From the NCBI GenBank assembly GCA_023391425.1, contig JAEWAX010000048.1, positions 1-30,540 on the forward strand: a stretch of DNA of 30,540 bases, read 5' to 3'. This document shows, piece after piece, positions 8,544-16,500 of this stretch (within the stretch, counting starts at the first letter, position 1; every line of letters begins with the position of its first letter). The translations under genes and the position numbers were made by a program. The stretch is from Bacillota bacterium (GTDB lineage: Bacteria > Bacillota > Clostridia > Acetivibrionales > DSM-1351). Under the pieces are notes generated by a model. The model made no database searches. It worked only from the letters and a program-made list of their open reading frames with translations, and had not been told where the DNA came from.

Positions 8544-8568
8544 ATTAGCGGCGGTAGACATCGGATAA
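8544..8568 (-). repeat. Solitary 25-nt core of a dispersed repeat
   Basis: These 25 nt are, on the opposite strand, an exact match to the left ends of the two larger repeat elements at 22589-22613 and 22718-22742 (core TCCGATGTCTACCGCCGCTA). The rest of the element, including its hairpins, is absent here, so this is a remnant or minimal unit. It lies just upstream of the arsR promoter. Confidence 0.85.
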
Positions 8569-8836
8569 AGAATATAGAGCAATTACGTCTCTAGAACATT
8601 GAAATACAATTGCTCAATATTAATACTTAATCCAAACATCTACTATAATAATTGTTTATATTTGGATATATTGTAATTTCGAGTTAGTATCATATTAGAG
8701 GGGACAAAGTTGATATAAGTGGTAAGTCTCATATTCATTATGTTCATAATAATGCCTCATTCCAATCTAAGTGATTATGCGCCAGTATATCCCATATAAT
8801 AGCTGAAACTCAGTTTACTAGAATAGATAGTAGTTA
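8569..8836. other. Intergenic region between permease gene and arsR
   Basis: No gene is supported here. The one structure seen is an inverted repeat GAGCAATT (8577-8584) / AATTGCTC (8608-8615) with a 23-nt loop, followed on the minus strand by a weak U-rich stretch. It could end the permease transcript, but the loop is long and the T-run poor. The rest is AT-rich without a convincing signal. Confidence 0.4.
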
Positions 8837-10132
8837 TTATATCCCACTAACTAATACATATATAGATATTAAAACAATTAGGATTGCAAGCAAAACAAAA
8901 GGAATTATCAAAAACTGCATAAAAGTTTTTCCTCGTTGCTTTTCATCAATAATAAAAGAAAGAAACATGGCACCACCTGTGGAGAACGGAGAGATAACAG
9001 TTGTTGAATCCCCTATACTGACTGCAGAGAAGAGTAATCCCGGATCTACTCCAGTTACATTGGCAATTCCGGACACTAAAGGATATAAGGTAGGATAGAC
9101 AACACCAGGCCCGTCTGATACATAGCTCATTAAACCGCTACAACCTGCCATTATAGCAGGAAGGAATTCAGGAGTTACATTGGATCCAACTAGCTCCGCC
9201 AATTCTTGAATGATACCTGATTTCTCACCAATTCCAACCAACAGACCCATGCCTGAAATTAATACCAACGTACTCCAAGGTATTTTTTGCAGTATCTCCT
9301 TTTCACTTCCAAGCTTAAATAAGAAGCTAATTGTTGTACCTATTAACGCTGCAAAGGTAAAATCAAATTTACTTTTCACTAATTGTATAACTGTACTGTC
9401 AGGGAAAATTAAACCAAGCAGACTTGGAGTGAGATACAGTAAGATGACACTGGCAATGATACTTATGCTGGTAATCTGTTCCCTCGTAAACTCTGATGGC
9501 TTTTCGAGAACTGCCGGTTTTAATTTATAGCCTTTTAGGATGAAATAGAAAAGAATAAATATAAAAGTATGGAATATTATTGCATTTGAAAAAACCATAT
9601 GTTGAAAAGCATTTGCCTGCTCAGCATATTCTGTTCTTTCAATCAAACCCTTTACCAGCATACCTACTACGCTTAACTGCGACAGAGAAACTCCCGATGC
9701 TCCACAAACTACCGCAATGACACCAAGCAGCGGACTCATTCCAGAAATAGCAGCAATTCTTAAGGTTATCGGTGCCATCACCACTGTTGCAACATAAGGT
9801 CCTCCGCCAGAACCAGCAATTATGACGGTGATTAGAAAGATTCCAATGGGAATTAGTGCAGGAATAGATCTGAACCGATAAATAAATTTTAAAGCAAGCT
9901 TTTCGATTGCTCCATTGGAAGATGCAAAGCTATAAAACACACTTATAGAAAAAATAATTAAAAACAGCTTTGAAGGCCATATTTGAAACAGCTCGCTGAC
10001 ACTAATGTCCATTACGGAAACTGACAGGAAGTAGGCAGAGACTAGTGCAAGAAAACCGATGTTTACTTTAAACACAGAACCTATAACAATTACCAATACT
10101 ATTGTTGCCAAAAATATTAGAATGTCGTTCAT
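8837..10132 (-). CDS. MatC-like / ion-transporter superfamily carboxylate permease
   Basis: A 431-aa very hydrophobic membrane protein with about 11-12 predicted helices in two related halves. Glycine-rich re-entrant segments IIAGSGGGPYVATVVMAPITLR and SYVSDGPGVVYPTLYPLV sit at similar places in each half, as in the ion-transporter superfamily (MatC/CitM/SLC13-like carriers). Substrate cannot be read from sequence; context points to an organic acid. The ATG has GGGAGG 7 nt upstream. It lies 115 bp downstream of the PreA-like gene on the same strand, separated by a terminator-like hairpin that may reduce its expression relative to that gene. Confidence 0.8.
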   Translation of the reverse strand: MNDILIFLATIVLVIVIGSVFKVNIGFLALVSAYFLSVSVMDISVSELFQIWPSKLFLIIFSISVFYSFASSNGAIEKLALKFIYRFRSIPALIPIGIFLITVIIAGSGGGPYVATVVMAPITLRIAAISGMSPLLGVIAVVCGASGVSLSQLSVVGMLVKGLIERTEYAEQANAFQHMVFSNAIIFHTFIFILFYFILKGYKLKPAVLEKPSEFTREQITSISIIASVILLYLTPSLLGLIFPDSTVIQLVKSKFDFTFAALIGTTISFLFKLGSEKEILQKIPWSTLVLISGMGLLVGIGEKSGIIQELAELVGSNVTPEFLPAIMAGCSGLMSYVSDGPGVVYPTLYPLVSGIANVTGVDPGLLFSAVSIGDSTTVISPFSTGGAMFLSFIIDEKQRGKTFMQFLIIPFVLLAILIVLISIYVLVSGI

Positions 10133-10158
10133 TATATTTCCTCCCTACGCGTTTGTAG

Positions 10159-10208
10159 AAAAAGAGCTATTCCTGCAATGCCAGAACATATGGCATGACA
10201 TTGCAGGA
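10159..10208 (-). terminator. Intercistronic terminator or attenuator
   Basis: On the minus strand TCCTGCAATG ... TTGCAGGA forms a strong stem (10171-10208) with an inner TGCCA/TGGCA helix, followed by CTCTTTTTC (T-run at 10159-10163). It lies between the PreA-like gene and the permease gene of the same orientation, so it either terminates or partly attenuates read-through. Confidence 0.75.
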
Positions 10209-10247
10209 TTTGAGTTTGATTTAAGAAATATGTGTTTTACAATTATA

Positions 10248-11642
10248 TCAGAAAAAATTAGGCTCTGAAACTCCTTCTCTGAGTACAACTTTTAATGCAT
10301 CATTCCTACAGGCAAGAGTACATCCACCGCAGCCCACACAGCGATGAGGGTCAACTTGAACATGACCGCCCTCAGTGGTGTAAAGAGCCTGGCAAACATT
10401 ATCGACACAACGCTGACATCTGATACACTTTTCACGGTCGATGTTTATTATAGTTTTTCCAGCCATCATATCAAGGTCTTGATTATATTTTATGTATTGC
10501 TGACCTAAACCGATTATTTCTTGCAGACTACCATAACCCTGTTCTGTAACAAACTTTTTCATGAAGTTGATACCTTTACGGATTAGACCATTACCCTGTT
10601 CAATAATTCCTGTACATGGCTGTACAAGTGTAGCACCAAGCATCATCGCTTCTATGAAATGCTCAGGTTCAACTAAACCACCTGCTGCTGCAATATCTAA
10701 ACCAGGAACAAACCTTTTAACAGCTGCCACGTCCTTATAACATGGAACTCTAAGGAAAGAGCCAGATACCATACAGAAAGGACTTCCATCCATGTATGGC
10801 CATTGTGGTTTTCCTCCATTATATATGTCAGGTGGTGCCATACCTACTGCGGCGTTGAACATTTGCACAAACTTTGCTCCAGCACTTCTTGCAGCCTGAG
10901 CAATGCTGATGATACGTGGGTATCCTGTTTCAGGAGTCAGCTTAACACCTACTGGAATTTTAACAGCATCTACAACTGCTTTGGTGATTTCATACACGTA
11001 TTTTTCGTTATCACCCATCAATAGGCCTTGGTATAAAGGAGTATATTTATCCTGGAAGTATCCTTGAAGCGTTCCGTCAAGACCGCTTGGCAACGGACAT
11101 CCGAGGTTTACCTCTATCATATCAACTCCTAATTCTTCAAATCTCTTAGCACCATCAACCCAAGTTTCAGCAATATTCGCAATTCCACCAAGGTTTAGTA
11201 CAAGAGGTACTTCCTTAGGCTTTTTTTTCTGAATGGCTTCAATCATATACGCAAAACGGTCTTTGTTGAATTTACCAAAACCGGCATCCAATAAGAATGG
11301 TGAAGGCACAAAGAAGAAGCCTTCTGTTCCATATGGGTCTTTACCAGGAATTTTCAACATACGGTGACCTACTGCCTTACTTTTCCTTCTAAAAGGAATC
11401 TCTATTGTCTGGCAACGTTCTTGTATTAAGCGTTCTGTTTCTGGTGTAACATAGGTGCCTGCCATGATGACATATCCTGCACCAGCCTTTACATGTTTCA
11501 TAAAGATATCCGAGTTTATGTCCACATACTCCTGAGTATTATTTGAGTGGCCCCAATGCTCTCCGATTGCGCCTACACCGATTGGATTAGGAAATGTAAG
11601 ACCTCCAAACTTTACACTTAAATCTGGCCCTTTATCTGTCAT
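10248..11642 (-). CDS. PreA-like flavin oxidoreductase with two 4Fe-4S clusters
   Basis: The 464-aa protein is an FMN TIM barrel of the dihydroorotate/dihydropyrimidine dehydrogenase family (about residues 8-370) fused to a C-terminal ferredoxin domain. Ligands for two clusters are C406/C409/C412/C417 and C435/C438/C441/C445. Barrel landmarks are VNLGCP (179-183), KLTPE (234-238), FNAAVG (262-267) and AAAGGL (318-323). The flexible active-site loop that in dihydropyrimidine dehydrogenase contains the general-acid cysteine (LACGQ) reads TLQGYFQ here (191-197), and the Asn-Thr pair is Asn-Ala (263-264). It is therefore probably not a uracil reductase. Start: ATG with AAGGAGGT upstream, rather than the ATG 11 codons earlier. 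It is divergent from a LysR gene and shares promoter boxes with the PrpD gene. No PreT partner is adjacent. Confidence 0.88.
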   Translation of the reverse strand: MTDKGPDLSVKFGGLTFPNPIGVGAIGEHWGHSNNTQEYVDINSDIFMKHVKAGAGYVIMAGTYVTPETERLIQERCQTIEIPFRRKSKAVGHRMLKIPGKDPYGTEGFFFVPSPFLLDAGFGKFNKDRFAYMIEAIQKKKPKEVPLVLNLGGIANIAETWVDGAKRFEELGVDMIEVNLGCPLPSGLDGTLQGYFQDKYTPLYQGLLMGDNEKYVYEITKAVVDAVKIPVGVKLTPETGYPRIISIAQAARSAGAKFVQMFNAAVGMAPPDIYNGGKPQWPYMDGSPFCMVSGSFLRVPCYKDVAAVKRFVPGLDIAAAGGLVEPEHFIEAMMLGATLVQPCTGIIEQGNGLIRKGINFMKKFVTEQGYGSLQEIIGLGQQYIKYNQDLDMMAGKTIINIDREKCIRCQRCVDNVCQALYTTEGGHVQVDPHRCVGCGGCTLACRNDALKVVLREGVSEPNFF

Positions 11643-11686
11643 TTCTTCTACCTCCTTGGATTTTGAAATATACATCGTATATCTAA

Positions 11687-11739
11687 AGTATAACTAAGCA
11701 TTTTTTATAAGTGAAATGCTTAAAACGGATATCTGTTAT
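11687..11739 (-). promoter_or_regulatory. PreA-like gene promoter and putative LysR box
   Basis: On the minus strand TTCACT (11710-11715), 17 nt, TATACT (11687-11692). A perfect palindrome AAGCATTT-N10-AAATGCTT (11696-11721) covers the -35 and spacer. Upstream, ATAACAGATAT (11729-11739) and GTTTTAAGCATTTCAC (11711-11726) recur at 12998-13027 before the PrpD gene, so these are probably binding sites for the LysR protein encoded between them. Confidence 0.65.
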
Positions 11740-11818
11740 ACCATTAACTTATTATTTAATTACAACCTACAAATCATGAATCTGTAAAATTAAATTTCAT
11801 ATATTGAGTACAACAGTG

Positions 11819-11862
11819 TCGACATTACTTTTGAAATCGACATATCCTACAAATTTTCGACT
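11819..11862. repeat. Three direct TCGAC repeats upstream of lysR
   Basis: TCGACAT occurs at 11819-11825 and 11837-11843, and TCGACT at 11857-11862, spaced 18 and 20 bp, roughly two helical turns. They lie immediately upstream of the predicted lysR promoter and could be binding sites on one face of the DNA. Confidence 0.45.
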
Positions 11863-11878
11863 AGTATTTCCATGTATA

Positions 11879-11907
11879 TTGTTGAAAATGTCATAAAATG
11901 ATATACT
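11879..11907 (+). promoter_or_regulatory. Predicted lysR promoter
   Basis: TTGTTG (11879-11884), 17 nt, TATACT (11902-11907), about 48 nt before the lysR start codon. The -10 is good and the -35 moderate. Confidence 0.5.
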
Positions 11908-11954
11908 AATACTGAATAAGTTACAATAATTAATATTTCATGAGGTGGCTAAGT

Positions 11955-12854
11955 TTGACTATTTATGAATTGGAATGCTTTGTTTCATTAGCTCATTACT
12001 TGAATTTCACGAAAGCGGCTGAATATATGAATTTGACACAACCTGCATTTAGTCGTCATATCCTTTTTATGGAAAACGAACTCAATGTCAGTCTTTTTTT
12101 CCGGAATAAACGCTCGGTCTATCTGACTGCAGCAGGTGAGGCTTTTCTTGTTGAGGCAAAAAACATTCTGGAGCATTATCATGATGGGCTGGCAAAAGCC
12201 TTACAGGCTGAAAAAGGACAGGTTGGCAGTATTAAAATCGGAATTTTAAGTGAGCAGTTCAATGAATTGATATCAGAATCCATAAAGATGTTTACAGAAA
12301 GCTATCCTAGTATTGAGGTTGAAATTAATGAATATACTAGTTCATCAATGATTTCAGCATTAAAAAAATACGAGATTGATATTGGTTTTACCATATCTCC
12401 TGGAATTACTGCTATTGACGACATCATATGGAAAAGCAATATGGTATTCGAACAGGCTGTTGCACTTCCTTGGAATCATCATTTAGCTAACAGGGATTCC
12501 ATCGATGTAAAAGAGCTAGAGGAAGAGATGTTTATCTTTCTTGATTCTGAAAACTTTGCTATCGTCAATGAAGTCGCTTTACAAATCTGTATGGAAAACC
12601 ATTTTAATCCGCGTGTTGCAAAAAGGGCTACTTCCATCAGCGGTCTACTGACTCTGGTCGAATGTGGCAAAGGCATCAGCATAATCCCTTATCATTTTAA
12701 GAATCAATTCAGCCATAAGGTACATATTATCAAGCTATCCAAACATTTCTGCACAGTAGAGAGGATATTCGCATGGAGAAAGAACAATACAAACCCATGT
12801 CTACCTCTTTTTATTAGCAAACTGAACATAGACATTCCTGACTCACACAAATAA
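11955..12854 (+). CDS. LysR-family transcriptional regulator
   Basis: A 299-aa LysR-type regulator. The N-terminal winged HTH reads LNFTKAAEYMNLTQPAFSRH, followed by ENELNVSLFFRNKRSVYLTAAG and the linker helix. The periplasmic-binding-protein-like effector domain begins at about residue 90 (GSIKIGIL). The open frame starts at an ATG at 11940, but a TTG at 11955 preceded by GAGGTGG at 6 nt gives the usual family start MTIYELECFV, so TTG is preferred. It sits between two oppositely oriented operons whose promoters share sequence boxes, which makes it the probable activator of both; the co-inducer is likely the acid taken up by the flanking carriers. Confidence 0.94.
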   Translation: MTIYELECFVSLAHYLNFTKAAEYMNLTQPAFSRHILFMENELNVSLFFRNKRSVYLTAAGEAFLVEAKNILEHYHDGLAKALQAEKGQVGSIKIGILSEQFNELISESIKMFTESYPSIEVEINEYTSSSMISALKKYEIDIGFTISPGITAIDDIIWKSNMVFEQAVALPWNHHLANRDSIDVKELEEEMFIFLDSENFAIVNEVALQICMENHFNPRVAKRATSISGLLTLVECGKGISIIPYHFKNQFSHKVHIIKLSKHFCTVERIFAWRKNNTNPCLPLFISKLNIDIPDSHK

Positions 12855-12891
12855 GTAACTGTACATATCTATATTCCTTGTAATCATGTAT

Positions 12892-12926
12892 ATAAGCGCC
12901 TCCGTCAATCTGACAGGGGCGCTTAT
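12892..12926 (+). terminator. Hairpin after lysR
   Basis: ATAAGCGCC (12892-12900) pairs with GGCGCTTAT (12918-12926), with a further GTC/GAC helix inside, giving a strong GC-rich stem 40 nt beyond the lysR stop. The downstream T-tract is weak (TACTTTAAA), so termination is likely but not certain. Confidence 0.65.
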
Positions 12927-12997
12927 TACTTTAAATGCCTAATTAATTTTAGATGTCTTTTATTCACAAAATTATGTCTAGTTGTATGAAAAACGTA

Positions 12998-13051
12998 ATA
13001 ACAGATATACAGTTTTAGCATTTCACAATAAGAACATATATCGTTTATACT
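12998..13051 (+). promoter_or_regulatory. PrpD gene promoter and putative LysR box
   Basis: ATAACAGATAT (12998-13008) and GTTTTAGCATTTCACA (13012-13027) match the boxes before the PreA-like gene, in the same order and orientation relative to transcription. TTCACA (13022-13027) and TATACT (13046-13051), 18 nt apart, form the promoter. Transcription would start about 65 nt before the PrpD start codon. Confidence 0.65.
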
Positions 13052-13123
13052 TTTAATAAAGATTACTTGAATCACAAGAATGGCGTTCAAATCAATGTAA
13101 ATCGTTTTGAAAGGAGAACAAGT

Positions 13124-14512
13124 ATGATAAATGTTACCGATAATGTTCTGCAATTTGCGATGAATACTAGCTACGATGATTTGCCTGAAGATATTATCCA
13201 TGAAGTTAAGCGTAGTTTACTTGATTCCATCGGTGCTGTTTTTACTGGTGCGGCAACAGAAAAAGGCAAAATTGCAATGAATCTTTCAAGAAGGCTTGGA
13301 GGTACCGCAGAATCCTCCGTAATCGGCTCAACAATGAAGGTTTCATGTACCAACGCTGCCATGGTTAACAGTGAATTAATGTATTCACTGGATTTTGATG
13401 CAGTACCCCATATAACACCTTTTGTGATTCCACCGGTACTTGCGGTAGCCGAAAGCATTCATGCCTCAGGTAAGGAAGTAATTTCTGCCATCGTAATTGG
13501 GCAGGAATTGGCTAGGAGAATCAATGATTCTATGAATGTACTGTTAGCTAAAGTAGCAGGAGATGCTAAAACACCAGATATATTTGGTAATAGCAATGAA
13601 CATATGCTGGGCGCATGCCTTGCAGTAGGTAAACTCCTTAATTTGGATGATGAGCAAATGGGGAACTGTCTTGGAATCGCCGGGTATCTGTGCTCACTTC
13701 CTACAGGTAGGGATTGGGAAGACACCATGCCTAAATCAATAATTAAGTACTCACCGGCTGGTTGGAATTGCCAAGCATCAGTTACCGCAGCGTTATTGTC
13801 AGAACAAGGATATACTGGAAACAGGAATGTGCTCGACAGTCAATTCGGCTTCCATATGTTCTATGGTGCCAGTGTATGGAATCCAAGCAAGATAGTCGAT
13901 GATCTAGGCAAAACATGGAAATTTACAGATTGCCAGTACAAATTATATCCATGCTGTCGCTTCCTTCAAAGCTCATTGGATTGTCTGTTGGATCTGATGG
14001 AGGAGAATGAATTTAAACCGTCAGAAATCGAAAGCATTACAGCTTACAGTCTTCCGTTTTTGGCACATCCAGATCAGCATCAAGTTACAACTCAGATAGA
14101 CACCCAGTACAGTTTTCCGTATGCGGCAGCCGCAGTTGTCTTTGGAATAAAACCCGGTGTGGACTGGCAGGACATGAATGTAATCAATGATCCGAAAATC
14201 CAAGCCTTTATGAAGAAGATAAACATTCTTGGAGACCCGCGAGCAGGTGCAGAAAAGGCTAAAGATCCGAGAAGCTGGTATGCAAAAGTTGAAATTGTGG
14301 CGAGGAACAACACTTATACTTCTGAAACCTTATATTCCAAAGGAACAAATATGGAGGGCTACCGTCTCAGCGATGATACTTTAATTGAAAAATTCAAGCA
14401 TAATGCCACAAAAATCTTAACCCAGAACAAGATTGAAAAAGCAATTGAGTGCATTTGGAATCTTGAAAAAGTGGATGATATATCAGAATTAATGAAATTT
14501 GTTACTATTTAG
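13124..14512 (+). CDS. MmgE/PrpD family protein
   Basis: A 462-aa member of the MmgE/PrpD fold, which includes 2-methylcitrate dehydratase, cis-aconitate decarboxylase and iminodisuccinate epimerase. The all-helical domain (residues 1 to about 270) carries LLDSIGAVFTGA, SELMYSLDFDAVPHITPFVIPPVLAVAE and KYSPAGWNCQASVTAALL. The smaller lid domain follows (YKLYPCCRFLQSSLDC, YSFPYAAAAVVFG). The family HxDD-type catalytic segment reads DFDAVPH here, so a substrate different from methylcitrate is likely. The start is the ATG at 13124 with AAAGGAG 7 nt upstream; the frame is open 19 codons further. No prpB or prpC is nearby. It pairs with the DASS transporter 67 bp downstream, suggesting breakdown of an imported di- or tricarboxylate. 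Confidence 0.9.
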   Translation: MINVTDNVLQFAMNTSYDDLPEDIIHEVKRSLLDSIGAVFTGAATEKGKIAMNLSRRLGGTAESSVIGSTMKVSCTNAAMVNSELMYSLDFDAVPHITPFVIPPVLAVAESIHASGKEVISAIVIGQELARRINDSMNVLLAKVAGDAKTPDIFGNSNEHMLGACLAVGKLLNLDDEQMGNCLGIAGYLCSLPTGRDWEDTMPKSIIKYSPAGWNCQASVTAALLSEQGYTGNRNVLDSQFGFHMFYGASVWNPSKIVDDLGKTWKFTDCQYKLYPCCRFLQSSLDCLLDLMEENEFKPSEIESITAYSLPFLAHPDQHQVTTQIDTQYSFPYAAAAVVFGIKPGVDWQDMNVINDPKIQAFMKKINILGDPRAGAEKAKDPRSWYAKVEIVARNNTYTSETLYSKGTNMEGYRLSDDTLIEKFKHNATKILTQNKIEKAIECIWNLEKVDDISELMKFVTI

Positions 14513-14579
14513 CTTAAAAAGTTTCTGTTTTCTACTCTATTACTTATAGCAAGGTATATTAAAGAAAGAGGTGAAACAA

Positions 14580-16028
14580 ATGAATGAAGTTAAAACTTTA
14601 AAAAATGCTCCTGAAAAAGCAATAAACAAAATGTCAAAGGGTCAGTGGATTGGAGCAATAATAGGAATTGTAGCTGCAATCATTGTATACCTGATTCCGA
14701 TGAACATTAAACCTGTTGCACACGCTACACTGGCACTTACTGTATGGTTACTAATCTGGCTAATTGTCAGACCAATTGATTCCGGATATACTGGTCTTAT
14801 ATTTATTCTAGGACTAATTCTTTTAAGATACCCTACTCCAGCCATCTTTAGCTGGTTTACTATCAGCCCTGGCTGGTTTCAGATTTCTGCCTTCGTTATA
14901 GCAGCCACAATGGTAAAAAGTGGTTTGGCAAAAAGACTTGCGTATACCATAATGTATAGGCTTGGCGCAAATACAATACCTAAGTTTATGTCTGTAAGCG
15001 TTGTCGTGGTATTTGTAATGATTCTTTTAGTTCCATCCCCCACCGCATTAATTGCAATTACCATTCCTCTTATGATTTTTGTTGCAGAAGCTTGGAATTT
15101 GCCAGCAAGAAGCGAAACTAAAAAGGGCGTTCCCCCATTAGCATTGGTGTCCTTTTTCATTCTTATACTATGTGGTATGGCTGGAGCTTGGGTCAAGACA
15201 GGATTTAGTTTAAACCTGCTTACTCTGACAATGGCAAAGGTAGATATCGAATGGATTGAGTGGTTTAAGCTTGCGGCACCTCTAGTTTGGATGTTTGGCT
15301 TTGTAGCTGTTGTATTCTTAATACTGTTTTTTAAACCAGATAAAAATATAATCGCTCCAAAGGAAGTTTTAAAAGCAAAGGTTGATGAACTGGGAGCCAT
15401 GACATCCACAGAAAAGAAGGTTCTCGGTATCATGATAATTGTACTCATTCTTTGGATTACAGAATCCAAGCATGGTATTGCAACAGGATGGGTAGCATTA
15501 GGAGCAGTATGTGTCTTTGCAATCCCAAAGCTTGGAGTATTCAAAAGCTTTGATGAAGTTGTAGCATCTATAAACTGGCCTGTTATGTTCTTTATCACAG
15601 CATTCTCGGCTATGGCAACCGCTTTAAATACAAGTGGAGCCAGCGCAGTGATTGCCGATGCCATAAACTTATTTAAACCAGATTCGGTAGTTGGATATTA
15701 TATTACAAGCTCCCTTGTTGGTACTTTTGGAACTGCCTTCCTCGGTGTAAATATGGTTCAAGGAGTAATCATTCCATTTATTGTAGGCTGGTCACAGGAA
15801 CTCGGAATGGCAGCACCCAAAGGACTTTTAGCAGTCTGGCTTCCTACCGTACTTGGAGGCAATCTGCTGCCGTCACTTCTCCCTTCAGCATTATTTGCCT
15901 GGACCTTCAAATACAAAGGAGAAAAGCTATTTACATTTGCTGATGGTTTTAAAGTTGCACTAGTTGCTTACGTAGCATTCTATATTGTATCAGCGATTTC
16001 ACATTTATCATACTGGAACTTATTTTAA
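14580..16028 (+). CDS. DASS-family (SLC13/CitT) anion transporter
   Basis: A 482-aa integral membrane protein with about 12 predicted helices. It resembles sodium- or antiport-driven divalent anion carriers (CitT, TtdT, SdcS). Paired re-entrant segments are visible as LLVPSPTALIAITIPLMIF and GTAFLGVNMVQGVIIPF. The SNT substrate motifs of typical members appear as SPT and VNM, so substrate preference may differ. A cytoplasmic loop with KVDELGAMTSTEKKVLG joins the halves. The ATG at 14580 has AGAGGTG 6 nt upstream and is preferred over an in-frame GTG three codons earlier. It is the second gene after the PrpD protein, followed by a strong terminator. Confidence 0.88.
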   Translation: MNEVKTLKNAPEKAINKMSKGQWIGAIIGIVAAIIVYLIPMNIKPVAHATLALTVWLLIWLIVRPIDSGYTGLIFILGLILLRYPTPAIFSWFTISPGWFQISAFVIAATMVKSGLAKRLAYTIMYRLGANTIPKFMSVSVVVVFVMILLVPSPTALIAITIPLMIFVAEAWNLPARSETKKGVPPLALVSFFILILCGMAGAWVKTGFSLNLLTLTMAKVDIEWIEWFKLAAPLVWMFGFVAVVFLILFFKPDKNIIAPKEVLKAKVDELGAMTSTEKKVLGIMIIVLILWITESKHGIATGWVALGAVCVFAIPKLGVFKSFDEVVASINWPVMFFITAFSAMATALNTSGASAVIADAINLFKPDSVVGYYITSSLVGTFGTAFLGVNMVQGVIIPFIVGWSQELGMAAPKGLLAVWLPTVLGGNLLPSLLPSALFAWTFKYKGEKLFTFADGFKVALVAYVAFYIVSAISHLSYWNLF

Positions 16029-16080
16029 TTAATCACTTGCCCAAACAAAAAACCATATAAAATCCTGTAAGTCGCAAGAA

Positions 16081-16118
16081 AAAAGGCTATAATAGAATTA
16101 AATCTGTTATAGCCTTTT
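16081..16118 (+). terminator. Strong terminator after the DASS transporter
   Basis: A 12-bp perfect stem AAAAGGCTATAA (16081-16092) / TTATAGCCTTTT (16107-16118), ending in a T-run, 52 nt after the stop codon. The A-rich opposite side makes it potentially bidirectional. Confidence 0.88.
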
Positions 16119-16206
16119 ATCTGTAAAAATTACCAATGTAGATTTTAAATATTTACTACAACTTTCCTGCATTTGTTTATTGCTATTTGATTTATTACTA
16201 AATCTT

Positions 16207-16273
16207 TATAAATCCACCAACTTTATCAATCCACCAAACTAAATTGACAAGATTTATTTGAAGCAATATAATA
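16207..16273 (+). promoter_or_regulatory. Perfect consensus promoter of the copA leader with upstream direct repeat
   Basis: TTGACA (16245-16250), exactly 17 nt, TATAAT (16268-16273): a full sigma-A consensus. Directly upstream is an imperfect 17-nt tandem repeat (16207-16223 and 16224-16240) sharing AATCCACCAA, suggestive of an operator. The expected transcription start is near 16280, about 220 nt before copA. Confidence 0.8.
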
Positions 16274-16279
16274 ATACTA

Positions 16280-16371
16280 TACATATATTAATTCTATGTT
16301 ATCGTTGACTAGTAAGCTGGAGGCGGATTTGTGTTTTGCAATTAAATGCAAGATACAACTCCGCCTTTTTG
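16280..16371 (+). ncRNA. Short terminated leader RNA (attenuator or small RNA) upstream of copA
   Basis: From the predicted start near 16280 the transcript would be about 92 nt. It ends in a long hairpin AGGCGGATTTGT ... ACAACTCCGCCT (16322-16367) followed by TTTTT. The 130 nt between this terminator and the copA start carries no second good promoter that I can see, so copA expression probably depends on read-through. That would make this a regulated leader; a stand-alone small RNA is the alternative. I do not recognise a known riboswitch class in it. The remaining intergenic DNA (16119-16206 and 16372-16500) shows nothing else. Confidence 0.5.
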
Positions 16372-16500
16372 TACTTTTGGAAAAGTATAAGTTCAGTTGG
16401 ACTTCTGCATTTACCATGAGGTTAGACTTTATAAAATTGTAGTGCGATAAGGATTCTATAGCACATACCAAGTTTTATATCAAATAGGTGGTGATTTTTA

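Noticed and set aside
10248..11642. Uracil/thymine dihydropyrimidine dehydrogenase PreA
   Set aside because: The catalytic cysteine loop and the Asn-Thr pair are not conserved and PreT is absent; kept as PreA-like only.
14879..15664. A 261-codon open frame on the minus strand opposite the DASS gene
   Set aside because: It is a shadow of a long hydrophobic gene, has no ribosome site or recognisable domain, and its coding partner is clear.
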